A DNA stretch of 64,000 bases, taken from positions 3,947,448 to 4,011,447 of the forward strand of contig CP054182.1 in the NCBI GenBank assembly GCA_015709675.1, given 5' to 3'. A model generated the notes under the pieces. The model did not search any database, had not been told where the DNA came from, and worked only from the letters and a program-made list of their open reading frames with translations. Shown piece by piece: positions 1 to 8,734 of this stretch (position 1 is the first letter of the stretch; every line of letters starts with the position of its first letter). The DNA is from Ignavibacteriales bacterium. GTDB taxonomy: Bacteria > Bacteroidota > Ignavibacteria > Ignavibacteriales > Ignavibacteriaceae. The position numbers and the translations under genes are program-made.

Positions 1-94
1 GCGACGCTACAGAGTAGCCTTTTGCGAGTAGGTATCGGATGAGGTTGATCCCCAGGAAGCCAGCTCCACCTGTTACAAGAACCTGTTTTTTCAT
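1..94 (-). CDS. NAD-dependent epimerase/dehydratase family protein, N-terminus only
   Basis: The reverse strand opens with ATG at 94 and runs off the left edge after about 31 codons. The N-terminus MKKQVLVTGGAGFLG is the Rossmann-fold dinucleotide-binding motif (TGGxGFxG) of short-chain NAD(P)-dependent sugar epimerases/dehydratases (GalE/RmlB-like extended SDR family). The following residues INLIRYLLAKGYSV fit the first helix and second strand of that fold. The substrate cannot be assigned from this fragment. Confidence 0.8.
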   Translation of the reverse strand, partial: MKKQVLVTGGAGFLGINLIRYLLAKGYSVAS

Positions 95-337
95 CTGCGT
101 ATGTTACACTGACAGCAGCGCAGCCGGCTCTTCCGAACACAGCTCCGCTTCATCACTCCCATAAGGGGTAATGAACCCGCCTTCGGTTCCTGGATCCTCC
201 AGCGGCGGCAGAAGTAATTTTTGTGCCCTATTATTCAAAATTGAAATATCAATATACCAATCTGAAAGAATTCCGGCAATTCCAGAAATTAAGAAAATAT
301 TATGATTTTACCGATTTTGACAGAAAACACATAAAAC

Positions 338-379
338 AATTATGAATTATGAAGTATGAAGTATGAAATATGAATTGAC
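338..379. repeat. Heptamer array, AATTATG/AAGTATG type
   Basis: Six consecutive 7-mers in phase: AATTATG, AATTATG, AAGTATG, AAGTATG, AAATATG, AATTGAC. It is the same family as the arrays at 2079, 5562, 15847, 16861, 30329, 46742, 55188 and 57110. Confidence 0.85.
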
Positions 380-466
380 AATCAATTTACAATACACAGT
401 TCTGCCACTAATCCCGCGAACTAGGCACTGACTGGTGACCAGGGATCAGGGATCAGTAACTAAGCA

Positions 467-501
467 CCAGGAACCAGGAACCAGGAACCAGGAACCAAGA
501 A
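467..501. repeat. Heptamer array, CCAGGAA type
   Basis: Five 7-mers in strict phase: CCAGGAA four times, then CCAAGAA. Looser copies (GGGATCA, CCAAGAACTAAG) lie on both sides from 436 to 530. Confidence 0.85.
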
Positions 502-615
502 CTAAGCCCCAGGACCAAGAACTAATCACTACTTTTGTTTTGGTAAACAGGGGGCAATGTGATAATTTTAGGCAGTTTATTTACCCTTTTTACGCATTCA
601 TTTTCAAGGAGCTTT

Positions 616-1380
616 ATGACCAAGACGTTCGATGTGAAATCCGCCGGTATTTCGGTTATTGTCGGCACTGCTTTTGTCGTTCTTCTCACCTGGTGGAGCG
701 GCACCGACTTCCGCTCTCCCGTCTTTCCCTTTATGGGGATGTTAGCGGGCTTCATCATTTCCGGCCTTCTGGTCGGCTTTGTCTCAAAGGAGGAAACCAT
801 TGCCGAGCCGGGAGTAGCATCCCTAGCCGTCGGCGCGCTCAGTTATGTAATCCTCTCTTCCATGGAACTGAAATGTTTCAGCATGCTTCAGGGGGATGTT
901 TTTACGACTAATATCCTTCTGGTCATTTTTAACGGTATCATCCTCACCTTCGCGGGTGCATGGGCAGGAGAAAAATTCCAGGGTACGTTCGAAAAGAAAA
1001 ACTCTGAGGAACCTGGCGAATATCTTGAATGGGGATGGATTATCTCCGGTACTATACTCGGTATTACGATCAGCCTGATTGTCGCCAATCTGATTCTGAA
1101 GGTCGCAGGTCTTGTTTACACTCCTTTCTTCCTGGCTCTGGTGCTCGGCCTGTTCATCACCGGTCTGGTTATCGGCTGGAAATCCCCCGGCATTACTGTT
1201 AAGGAAGCTACCCTTGCCGGATTCATCACCACAGTTCTTAATCTTGACATCTTCAAACTTTCCCTCGACCCTGAGACCCATTACCTGACAACCACCACGG
1301 TTATCGTTGCGCTGGCAGCAGGACTGGTTTCGTCATATATCGGAGGAATAGTCGGAGAGAAGATACAGGCAGCGAACTAA
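616..1380 (+). CDS. Integral membrane protein with internal two-fold repeat, function unknown
   Basis: A 254-residue, strongly hydrophobic protein with about seven membrane segments. I place the start at ATG 616 (MTKTFDVKSAG) because AAGGA lies five bases upstream. A longer in-frame start at 559 lacks a ribosome site. Two segments resemble each other: around residues 40-75 (AGFIISGLLVGF-S...EPGVASLAVGAL) and 180-215 (LGLFITGLVIGW-SPG...EATLAGFITTVL). This points to a duplicated Gly-rich hairpin as in small channel/transporter-like or DUF5518-like proteins. No catalytic motif is visible. It is monocistronic and ends at a strong terminator shared with efp on the other strand. Confidence 0.75.
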   Translation: MTKTFDVKSAGISVIVGTAFVVLLTWWSGTDFRSPVFPFMGMLAGFIISGLLVGFVSKEETIAEPGVASLAVGALSYVILSSMELKCFSMLQGDVFTTNILLVIFNGIILTFAGAWAGEKFQGTFEKKNSEEPGEYLEWGWIISGTILGITISLIVANLILKVAGLVYTPFFLALVLGLFITGLVIGWKSPGITVKEATLAGFITTVLNLDIFKLSLDPETHYLTTTTVIVALAAGLVSSYIGGIVGEKIQAAN

Positions 1381-1390
1381 ACTAAACTAA

Positions 1391-1418
1391 TTAGGAATTA
1401 GAAATTAGTAGTTAGTAA
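1391..1418. repeat. Heptamer array, TTAGTAA type
   Basis: Four 7-mers in phase: TTAGGAA, TTAGAAA, TTAGTAG, TTAGTAA. It begins ten bases after the stop of the membrane protein gene. Confidence 0.8.
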
Positions 1419-1430
1419 TGTATTAGAATA

Positions 1431-1459
1431 AAAAAAGCCCCGCTATGCGGGGCTTTTTT
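1431..1459. terminator. Bidirectional intrinsic terminator
   Basis: A 7-bp perfect stem (GCCCCGC at 1437-1443, GCGGGGC at 1447-1453) with a 3-nt loop is flanked by an A-run and a T-run. It serves both convergent genes, the membrane protein (+) and efp (-). Confidence 0.95.
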
Positions 1460-1466
1460 GTTGGGG

Positions 1467-2030
1467 TTAAGCTTTTACACGTTCGACGTAACTGCCGTCG
1501 CGGGTGTCAACTTTTATTAAGTCTCCTTCGTTAACAAAGAGGGGGACGTTAATCACCGCACCGGTTTCAAGGGTTGCAGGCTTCTGAACATTATTCACGG
1601 TATCCCCCTTCTCACCGCGGACGGTTTCGGTTACTTTAAGATTCATGAAGATTGGCAGTTCGATCGCAATAATTACCGAACCATCAAAAAGGATGTCAAT
1701 ATTGGTGCTTTCCTTCATATACTTTTCACCTTCACCAATCAGGTCAATCGAGACATTGAACTGATCGTAGGTTTCATTGTCCATCACCACAAAATCATTT
1801 CCGTCACGATAGAGGAACTGGCAGACTTTCCGCTCCACCCTCACGGTGTCAATGCTTTCACCTGCACGGAAACGGTTTTCAATCACCTTGCCCGATTTCA
1901 TGTTCTTCAGCTTTGCCCGCACGAAGGCACGCCAGTTGCCGGGATTCACATGCTGAAATTCCACAATCGTCCAAAGTTCGTTATTCCACCTGATAACCAG
2001 TCCCGGTTTGAAATCTGTTGTTGAGCCCAT
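1467..2030 (-). CDS. efp: Elongation factor P
   Basis: A 187-residue, full-length EF-P with the KOW-like N-domain, central OB domain and C-terminal OB domain (ending GDLIKVDTRDGSYVERVKA). It binds between P and E sites of the ribosome and relieves stalling at polyproline. The domain I loop that normally carries a modified Lys or Arg reads HVNPGNWRAFV here: the tip position is Asn32, followed by Trp. The usual lysylation, rhamnosylation or hydroxylation targets are therefore absent. The gene stands alone, ends in a bidirectional terminator, and has heptamer repeats upstream. Confidence 0.97.
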   Translation of the reverse strand: MGSTTDFKPGLVIRWNNELWTIVEFQHVNPGNWRAFVRAKLKNMKSGKVIENRFRAGESIDTVRVERKVCQFLYRDGNDFVVMDNETYDQFNVSIDLIGEGEKYMKESTNIDILFDGSVIIAIELPIFMNLKVTETVRGEKGDTVNNVQKPATLETGAVINVPLFVNEGDLIKVDTRDGSYVERVKA

Positions 2031-2043
2031 ACAATCTAATCAA

Positions 2044-2099
2044 TTAGTAGTTAGTAATTAGGAATTAGTAATCTTCAATTATGAATTATGAATTATGAA
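2044..2099. repeat. Heptamer array joining two families in one phase
   Basis: Eight 7-mers in unbroken phase: TTAGTAG, TTAGTAA, TTAGGAA, TTAGTAA, TCTTCAA, then TTATGAA three times. Two different word families share the same frame of seven across 56 nt, between the efp start and the end of the kinase gene. Confidence 0.9.
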
Positions 2100-2212
2100 G
2101 TCTCATCCGAGGAACCAGAAGGGCGCTATAATTCACAAAATCAGAAATTCAGAGTACAAATATACGGAGCATGGATGACGGATTAAAGGGATTTGCGGAG
2201 TTCGCGGATTTT

Positions 2213-4888
2213 TTAGTCTATGATGTCGCGGACTTCACGGGAAAGGTGGCTGAATCCCGTGCGGATCTTCTCTCCCAGGACGGTCAGTTTACCAAGATTA
2301 TTATCTCCCCTGGCATGTTCCTCAATCTCTTTTGCCAGTTCGCCAAGCTGCATTGCCCCTATGGAGAAAGCTGAACCCTTAATGGTATGGCTTTCAGAAA
2401 TGATCACCGGCTGATTATGGTCCTCAATCGCCTGATGAAGATTGTCCACTCTTCTGCCGCAGTCCTGGATGAAAGTCTGCATCAGGTCTTTCTGGAATTC
2501 AGGATTGTCAAGACTGATTGCTCCAAAATGAACCCGGTCAAATATCATGGTACCATTTTTCTCCTCTTCGGGAGCTGTTACCGGTTCCGGATCTGAGGCC
2601 AGCAGGTTCGAATAATCAATCCTCAGATGACGGTCAATTGCACTGATCAGTTCATCATTGCGGATTGGTTTGGTTATATAATCATCCATTCCCGCCGAGA
2701 TGCATTTTTCCCTGTCACCGGAAAGAGCATGCGCAGTCAGTGCAATTACCGGGATGCGGCTGTAAGAGTTTTCCAGCTCACGTATCATTCCGGTTGCAGT
2801 CAGGCCATCCATCACCGGCATCTGCACATCCATCAGGATCAGATGATATTTGCCCGGGGTTCCTAGTGCATTAATCGCTTCGATACCGTTCGAGACTGAA
2901 TCCGCATTAAATCCGGAATCGGTTAAAACCCTCATCACCACTTTCTTATTTACCGGATTATCTTCCGCGAGCAGGATGGTGTATTTGCCCCGCTGAACCC
3001 GTAATTCTTCCGAGCGGATTTCAACCGAAGTAAGAGCCCGCTGCTGCAAAGGTTTCTCCTCAGCGCCAGGCAGAATGTGCGTTATTACTTTTTCAGCCGG
3101 CTGATTCCTCCTGCCGATCATCGCCCAAAAGGTGAACGTACTTCCCTTCCCCTTTTCACTTTCCGCACGGATTCCGCCATTCATCAGATTAAGAATCTGG
3201 CGGCAGATGGCAAGTCCAAGTCCCGTCCCGCCGAACTTCCTTGCGTAAGAGCCGTCAAGCTGAGAGAAGGGCTGAAAAAGATGCGGCAGCTTTTCAGGAT
3301 CAATGCCAATACCGCTATCGGCTACCGAACTGGTCAGGCGGACGTTATCCTCATCAATTTTTTCGATGTTTACGGTGATTTTAATACCCCCTGACTGCGT
3401 AAACTTCACCGCATTGGAGAGAAGATTTACATAGACCTGACGGAGCCGCACCGCATCGCCGACCAGCTGACCAGTCGTATTCTGTTTAATCTGTGTTGCT
3501 ATCTTCAGCCCCTTTTCATTTGCACGGGGGGACACCATTGAAACCGCTTCGGCCAGCACCTTCTGAATGCGAAAGGGTTTCTGTTCCAGAAACATTTTCC
3601 CCGCTTCAATCTTTGAGAAATCGAGGATATCGTTAATCAGATCAAGAAGGGTTTCCGCTGAGCTTTTAGCACTGGAAACAAATTCTTTCAGTTCCTGTTC
3701 ACTCCGGTAGGATTTATTCTCCACCAGACCTAGAAAACCAAGGATACCATTGATCGGAGTACGTATTTCATGGCTCATATTTGCCAAAAACTGGCTTTTG
3801 ATTTCAGCTGATTTAAGAGCTTCACGGGCCAGTTCATCTGCCCGGTTTTTTTCACGGAGGAGATTTGCTTCCGCTTCAGAACGCTGCTGTTCAAGCATTT
3901 CCTGAGCAGTTATATCCCGCAGACTTCCCTCAAAATAGTACCTCTGTTCCACCTCATCCTGCACTACCCGGTCATTCAGGAGCACGGTTATAATTTCCCC
4001 GTCCCTCCGTTTAAGTTTCAGCCGGTAGTCACGCACCTCTTTCTGCTCAAGCACCTGGCTTATAAGCGCGGCGCGTTCAAATGGGTCGGCATAAATTTCT
4101 ACAATATTTTCCATCTCCATCAGTTCCTGCTCAGAGCCGTAACCAAGAATGCGGGCCAGTGCAGGATTAACAGTCAAAAACTTTCCTTCTGGTGAAGTCT
4201 GGAATATTCCCTCGGCAGACTGTTCGATAATCGAGCGGAATTTGCGCTCGGAAAGAATCACCCTGACCGATTTTTCCGCCAGTTCACCTCTCAGCCGGAA
4301 GTTAACCGCGCTGCCGATAACAGAGATGAATGCCATGAAGCCTACAAAAAGAACTGATTCAAATGTATTGGGAAGGAAATAGATACTCCGGTCATTCAGA
4401 AGAATAGCACCGGCGAACACCAGATAATAATAGAGCGCGGTGATAATCTGATTACGCACATCCCAGCTCAGGAAAAGCGCGGAGGTAAAGATCATCAGCC
4501 CGACAATCTGACTGTTCAGCACCAGCGTTGAAGGGATGAGAAGTATCATATATCCGCTCGAAAGAACGATCGTGAGCAGCAGGACGTGAACCAGAAGAAC
4601 AGGCCTGGCAAGAGCCAGGCGGGAATAGAGAACAGCAAGAACAACAAAGGAGAGGAGGGTCGCTGTCAGGCGGACAATATAAACCTGAACGGAATGTTCG
4701 GCAAAATAACGCACCTCAAAAACCATTGCAAAGATACCGGAAAGGAGAATGAGCAGGGACATCACTCTGAGGGGGAGGATGAGATTTTCCTCAGCCTGCT
4801 GCTTCAGATAGAGCTGCTTTTTTTTCTCAATCGGCTCTTCCTGGTCATAGATGAACTGGATTACCGTTGCATTCGTTTTATTTTTCAT
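2213..4888 (-). CDS. Hybrid sensor histidine kinase/response regulator with HPt domain
   Basis: An 891-residue multi-step phosphorelay protein. Residues about 38-198 form six or seven membrane helices. A PAS domain follows (about 215-330), then HisKA with the phospho-accepting His373 in FLANMSHEIRTP. The HATPase_c domain has its N box near LLSNAVKF (489-496) and G boxes at DSGIGI and GGTGLGLA. A receiver domain (636-755) has Asp687 in LILMDVQMP, and a C-terminal HPt has His834 in SESHTIKGSA. All relay residues are present, so it should be active. It has no adjacent regulator, so the output partner is unknown. The signal is presumably membrane-derived or intracellular through PAS. Confidence 0.95.
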   Translation of the reverse strand: MKNKTNATVIQFIYDQEEPIEKKKQLYLKQQAEENLILPLRVMSLLILLSGIFAMVFEVRYFAEHSVQVYIVRLTATLLSFVVLAVLYSRLALARPVLLVHVLLLTIVLSSGYMILLIPSTLVLNSQIVGLMIFTSALFLSWDVRNQIITALYYYLVFAGAILLNDRSIYFLPNTFESVLFVGFMAFISVIGSAVNFRLRGELAEKSVRVILSERKFRSIIEQSAEGIFQTSPEGKFLTVNPALARILGYGSEQELMEMENIVEIYADPFERAALISQVLEQKEVRDYRLKLKRRDGEIITVLLNDRVVQDEVEQRYYFEGSLRDITAQEMLEQQRSEAEANLLREKNRADELAREALKSAEIKSQFLANMSHEIRTPINGILGFLGLVENKSYRSEQELKEFVSSAKSSAETLLDLINDILDFSKIEAGKMFLEQKPFRIQKVLAEAVSMVSPRANEKGLKIATQIKQNTTGQLVGDAVRLRQVYVNLLSNAVKFTQSGGIKITVNIEKIDEDNVRLTSSVADSGIGIDPEKLPHLFQPFSQLDGSYARKFGGTGLGLAICRQILNLMNGGIRAESEKGKGSTFTFWAMIGRRNQPAEKVITHILPGAEEKPLQQRALTSVEIRSEELRVQRGKYTILLAEDNPVNKKVVMRVLTDSGFNADSVSNGIEAINALGTPGKYHLILMDVQMPVMDGLTATGMIRELENSYSRIPVIALTAHALSGDREKCISAGMDDYITKPIRNDELISAIDRHLRIDYSNLLASDPEPVTAPEEEKNGTMIFDRVHFGAISLDNPEFQKDLMQTFIQDCGRRVDNLHQAIEDHNQPVIISESHTIKGSAFSIGAMQLGELAKEIEEHARGDNNLGKLTVLGEKIRTGFSHLSREVRDIID

Positions 4889-5012
4889 CCCTCAAGTATA
4901 AACAAATTATTTCTATATTTCCCGGCAAATATAATAATTTTAGACCGCAGGGGCAGTGCAGCAGGCATCATTCCGCGGTAAAAACTTCAATCATCCATAG
5001 TATAACAAGAGC

Positions 5013-5561
5013 ATGACCGATTTTCTTTACTCAATAGACCTGGCGGTATTTTACTTTTTTAACCATACCATATCCAATGCGGCCTTCACCAGGTTTTTCT
5101 CCCTGATCACCAATGTAAACAACTGGTATATCACCTACGCAGTGCTTCTGGGAATTCTCTTTTTTAATGATGGGAAGAAGGGAAAGCTTGCTGTTCTTTT
5201 TGTGCTTCTGCTGGTGGTCGCATCCGATCAGCTCGGCTACCGGATTCTGAAGGAATATTTTCAGCGGCCCAGGCCCTGCATGGCGCTAAGCGATGCTATC
5301 ACTCCTTTAGGCTGCAACGGCACCTGGTCTTTCCCCTCAAACCATGCACTGAACAATTTTGCGGTGGCAATGTTTTTTGTCCGGCTCTATCCAAACCTGA
5401 AGTATCTGCTTTTTATTACCGCGGGACTGATAGCCTTATCAAGGGTGTATCTCGGACTGCATTACCCGTCCGACATTATCGGCGGCGCGCTTATTGGTAT
5501 CGGGCTGGGATATGTGTTTGCATTGATGCATAAGACGGTGCAGAAATACACGGGAAAGTAA
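5013..5561 (+). CDS. PAP2-family membrane phosphatase (undecaprenyl-diphosphatase-like)
   Basis: 182 residues with five to six membrane helices and the three PAP2 acid-phosphatase motifs: KEYFQRPRP (K-x6-RP), PSNHA (a PSGH variant with Asn), and SRVYLGLHYPSD (SR-x5-H-x3-D). Members dephosphorylate lipid pyrophosphates such as undecaprenyl-PP, lipid A phosphates or phosphatidylglycerol phosphate. The size and layout resemble BcrC-type enzymes, but the exact substrate is an inference. It is monocistronic. A heptamer array starts directly after the stop codon, followed by a shared terminator. Confidence 0.9.
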   Translation: MTDFLYSIDLAVFYFFNHTISNAAFTRFFSLITNVNNWYITYAVLLGILFFNDGKKGKLAVLFVLLLVVASDQLGYRILKEYFQRPRPCMALSDAITPLGCNGTWSFPSNHALNNFAVAMFFVRLYPNLKYLLFITAGLIALSRVYLGLHYPSDIIGGALIGIGLGYVFALMHKTVQKYTGK

Positions 5562-5589
5562 TTATGAATTATGAAGTATGAATTGTGAA
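5562..5589. repeat. Heptamer array, TTATGAA type
   Basis: Four 7-mers in phase immediately after the PAP2 stop codon: TTATGAA, TTATGAA, GTATGAA, TTGTGAA. Confidence 0.85.
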
Positions 5590-5702
5590 TTTTTGCCGGG
5601 AATGACATGAATATATACCAATGTGCGATGTACAATGAACAAGTAAAAATGAAAAATTGAAATCTGCCACAAATAACACGAATCACCACGAATATTTAAA
5701 AC

Positions 5703-5734
5703 AAAAAAGCCCCGCATCTGCGGGGCTTTTTTTT
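5703..5734. terminator. Bidirectional intrinsic terminator
   Basis: A 7-bp G+C stem (GCCCCGC at 5709-5715 with GCGGGGC at 5720-5726) and a 4-nt loop are flanked by A6 and T8. It lies between the convergent PAP2 gene and ccmF. Confidence 0.95.
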
Positions 5735-5743
5735 CAGATAGTT

Positions 5744-8167
5744 TTAGTTTTCGCTGCTGCCTGAGGGGACGGTTTCGTCAAGACGGCGGAACATCGAGAA
5801 GAAGAATCCCGCGGTCATAACAATTACTCCGAGCCATACCAGATTTACATAGGGCTTAATGCTCGCGGTTACACTCAGCACTTCACCCGTTGCATGGTTG
5901 TGACCGTCATGGCTGCCGCCTGATACCACAAAGTCAGCATTCTTTGTGGCAGGGTCAACTTTTTTCAGCTGTATCTTCAGATCGGAACCGGGTATCTCCA
6001 GCACGTCAAAAGTTACATTGCCGCCGGTGCTCCTCATCAGAGCATCCATTGCAAAAACCTGTCCGTCCTTTTCAACGGAAAGTTTTGCGCCCATCACAAA
6101 GTCACCGCCTCCCATCATTGCGGTCATGTCAGGCTTTACAAAATCAACATACTTGATTTTAAGTCCCTGCACCCGGGTTTCTTCGTCCACGGTAAGGGTT
6201 ATTTCATTACCTTCCGCATGGTCAGCCCCGGCCTCTTCAAATCCGAGCGGTGATATATAAAGGTCCTTTGTGAGACCCATCAGGATATCCGGCTCACGCA
6301 TCAGTCCCTGATTAAAGTCGCTGATATACATCACCGGGGAAACGGTATATTTTTCATCTCCCTTGAGGACATCCACATTAAACGCAAATTTCTTATTGTT
6401 TTCAATGCCGTTATAGCCGGTAAAGGTAAGCTTATGGCCAAATACTTCAACCGTCTGTCCTTTCGGCAGATCAATATCCTTTTCAATACTGTGACCGGCC
6501 GAACCAACCACACCAAGTATAAAGAATGCAATACCCATGTGGGCTATATACGCGCCTGCCATTTTCGGTTTTCCGGTAAAGATCTTGTAAGCAATCTCTC
6601 CGTTAACGATAAGTGCAAATGCAGAACTCAGCGTCATGAGTATCATCATAATGTTTGTCACACCGCCGAAAATTATCACTGCGGCTGTGATCGCAAGTGA
6701 AAGTATCGCAGGCCAGCGCAGCTTCTTAAATAATTCTGCACCTTTAGTGGCTTTCCATTTCAGCAGCAGACTCATGCCGTTCAGGAACATGATAATTATC
6801 GCAAGAGGGATGTGCATATCATCATAAAAGACAATATCCACCGACTGCCCGAATATGGGAGCCGATGTTCCGGTAAAGACGATAATCGCTGAAGCAGTCA
6901 TTGCCACGGCAGCAGTAAAAAGTGAAAGTTCCCGCGAAAGGAGTTCCTCTTCGCTTCTTGCCTCAGCGTTCGCGGCACTCAGGGTTTTCCAGCGGTAGAT
7001 AACCATTCCCGCCCCGAGTGCTGCAAATGAGCCGATAAGGGTAATCAGGAAGAGATACACAATCATGCCCGGATCAACAAATGAATGAACCGAAGCATCA
7101 CCAAGCACACCGCTGCGGGTGAGGAATGTGCTGTAAAGAACGAGGATGTATATACTCATCGAAAGAATGAGGTTGGTCACTGCGTAGCGTCCGATGCGGT
7201 TAGGGTCTTTCCCCTGATCTTTCCGCTGCACCACCATGGTGTGAATTGCGGCAACGCTTATCAGCCAGGGAACCAGACTTGAGTTTTCAACCGGGTCCCA
7301 TGCCCAGTAACCGCCCCAGCCGAGAATTCCGTAAGCCCAGTAGCCGCCGAGCATAATGCCGAGTCCGAGAACTCCTGCTCCTCCCAGAATCCAGGGGAAT
7401 GACTGGCGTACCCAGTCGCGGTAATCGTTTTTAATAAGAGCCGCCATCGCAAAAGCAAAAGGGACGGTTCCCATAGCGAAACCGACAAAAAGAATCGGGG
7501 GATGAATCTGCATCCAGAAATTCTGCAGCAGAGGGTTCAGCCCTTTTCCCTGAATAATCACATCATTTACGGACATGCCAAGAGATGAAAGCACCGGCAG
7601 TATATCCGAACTGATCTTCAGGAAATTTGTTCCGTTTGAGGGATCACTGAAAAAGAATCCCTGCAGTGCCTGTATACTAAAAATGGACTGGTTCACATTT
7701 TTGATATCAACAAAAACCGGATCGGTCCAGAGATACGCAAAGGGGCTCTTCAGCATGGGGGAAACCATGGTGAGCAGGAATGAAGTTGCCAGTGCATACA
7801 CCATCATCAGACGGGGTTCAAGGTCACCCATCCTCGAAGCATAGGACTGAAGGAAGATACCGATGATTGCCGTAAGCAGCAGCCACAGCATGAAGCTTCC
7901 TTCCTGACCTGCCCAGAAAGTGGCTATCAGGTAGCCAAGGGGAAGATCGCTGCTCGAGTAGCTGTAAACATATTTATACTGATACTGATGTGTCAGGATA
8001 AAATAGAGAAGAATGGTGGATGCAATAATTACCAGCATCGCCATCGCATGATAGGAGAGGCGGGCAAGAGCGAGTGTGTTTTTTGCTCCGCGGTACGTGT
8101 AGAAATACATCACCATGGAAAAAACACTCATTGCAAGAGCAAGAGTTAATACAATACTGCCGATCAT
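5744..8167 (-). CDS. ccmF: Cytochrome c maturation heme lyase CcmF
   Basis: An 807-residue polytopic membrane protein that attaches heme from CcmE to apocytochrome c on the periplasmic side. The tryptophan-rich WWD heme-handling motif (WGGYWAWDPVENSS) is at about residues 284-297. FWAGQEGSF near 84-92 is also typical of CcmF. A periplasmic beta-rich domain lies at about residues 560-770, before the last helix. The start overlaps the ccmE stop by 4 nt (ATGA), so the two are translationally coupled. It is the last gene of the ccmABCDEF train and ends at a strong terminator. No ccmG or ccmH homologue follows, as in CcmH-less System I variants. Confidence 0.95.
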   Translation of the reverse strand: MIGSIVLTLALAMSVFSMVMYFYTYRGAKNTLALARLSYHAMAMLVIIASTILLYFILTHQYQYKYVYSYSSSDLPLGYLIATFWAGQEGSFMLWLLLTAIIGIFLQSYASRMGDLEPRLMMVYALATSFLLTMVSPMLKSPFAYLWTDPVFVDIKNVNQSIFSIQALQGFFFSDPSNGTNFLKISSDILPVLSSLGMSVNDVIIQGKGLNPLLQNFWMQIHPPILFVGFAMGTVPFAFAMAALIKNDYRDWVRQSFPWILGGAGVLGLGIMLGGYWAYGILGWGGYWAWDPVENSSLVPWLISVAAIHTMVVQRKDQGKDPNRIGRYAVTNLILSMSIYILVLYSTFLTRSGVLGDASVHSFVDPGMIVYLFLITLIGSFAALGAGMVIYRWKTLSAANAEARSEEELLSRELSLFTAAVAMTASAIIVFTGTSAPIFGQSVDIVFYDDMHIPLAIIIMFLNGMSLLLKWKATKGAELFKKLRWPAILSLAITAAVIIFGGVTNIMMILMTLSSAFALIVNGEIAYKIFTGKPKMAGAYIAHMGIAFFILGVVGSAGHSIEKDIDLPKGQTVEVFGHKLTFTGYNGIENNKKFAFNVDVLKGDEKYTVSPVMYISDFNQGLMREPDILMGLTKDLYISPLGFEEAGADHAEGNEITLTVDEETRVQGLKIKYVDFVKPDMTAMMGGGDFVMGAKLSVEKDGQVFAMDALMRSTGGNVTFDVLEIPGSDLKIQLKKVDPATKNADFVVSGGSHDGHNHATGEVLSVTASIKPYVNLVWLGVIVMTAGFFFSMFRRLDETVPSGSSEN

Positions 8168-8577
8168 ATTTTCACATTCTCCGGATGTTCACCGCCTTTT
8201 TCCTCATACTGCTCCTCATATTTTGAAGGGCATTTGGTAAGGATATCCTTTGCATGGAAGTAACCGTTTTCATATTTACCGGTTACCACCACACTGGTAG
8301 CCACTTCAAAATTATTCGGTATGGTGCCGTCAAAGACCACTTTCATCTCCTGACCAGCTTCATCTTTCATGAAGAAGGTAAAGGTTTTATTCTGTTTATC
8401 AATCTGATAGTTCTTTTCCTTAACCCAGCTGCCGGTTGCTTTCACGGTGCGTCCTTTTTCCATGACGGTAGTGAAATTGCTCACATACTGGATATTACTT
8501 TGTGTGAAGAGGTAGATCATCAGACCGAGAAACACGGTCACAATGATTCCGCCGAACATGAATTTATTCTTTTTCAT
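8164..8577 (-). CDS. ccmE: Heme chaperone CcmE, CxxxY type
   Basis: 137 residues: an N-terminal membrane anchor (about 7-25) and an OB-fold periplasmic domain. The C-terminal heme-binding site reads CPSKY (Cys116 to Tyr120). The classical HxxxY histidine, which binds heme covalently in Escherichia coli, is replaced by cysteine. This CxxxY form is known from Desulfovibrio and archaea, where it accompanies a System I lacking CcmH. It receives heme from the CcmABCD complex and delivers it to CcmF. It is coupled to ccmF by a 4-nt overlap. Confidence 0.95.
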   Translation of the reverse strand: MKKNKFMFGGIIVTVFLGLMIYLFTQSNIQYVSNFTTVMEKGRTVKATGSWVKEKNYQIDKQNKTFTFFMKDEAGQEMKVVFDGTIPNNFEVATSVVVTGKYENGYFHAKDILTKCPSKYEEQYEEKGGEHPENVKI

Positions 8578-8595
8578 CGTTGTCCTTCCTGATGT

Positions 8596-8727
8596 TTATT
8601 TTTTCATTTCCTTTTCAATACCCTGCAGGCGCTTATCCATGACCCAAAGATAGCCAAAGATTCCTGCCCATACGATCAGGGCGATAATGAGTACGATATA
8701 TATAGCATTCTGTGATAAAAATTCCAT
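8596..8727 (-). CDS. ccmD: CcmD-like small membrane protein
   Basis: A 43-codon gene too short for most gene callers. Its product has one membrane helix (about residues 8-29, NAIYIVLIIALIVWAGIFG...) followed by a charged cytoplasmic tail (DKRLQGIEKEMKK). Size, topology and position between ccmC and ccmE match CcmD, which helps release holo-CcmE from the CcmABC transporter. It starts 7 nt after the ccmC stop, with the ccmC 3' end supplying the upstream region. The assignment rests mainly on context, because CcmD proteins are poorly conserved in sequence. Confidence 0.85.
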   Translation of the reverse strand: MEFLSQNAIYIVLIIALIVWAGIFGYLWVMDKRLQGIEKEMKK

Positions 8728-8734
8728 TAAATCC

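Larger units (their letters stand above)
95..615. other. Intergenic region with two heptamer arrays
   Basis: No gene is supported in this 520-nt gap. It holds two period-7 arrays (338-379 and 467-501, listed separately). Between 421 and 456 are related but less regular words (GGGATCA repeated). Open frames crossing this stretch consist of translated repeat and are not credible genes. The promoter of the epimerase gene and of the membrane protein at 616 should both lie here, but I cannot pick out convincing -35/-10 boxes. Confidence 0.6.

Noticed and set aside
435-911. 158-codon plus-strand frame
   Set aside because: Its first third is translated CCAGGAA repeat and the rest is a shifted reading of the membrane protein gene at 616.
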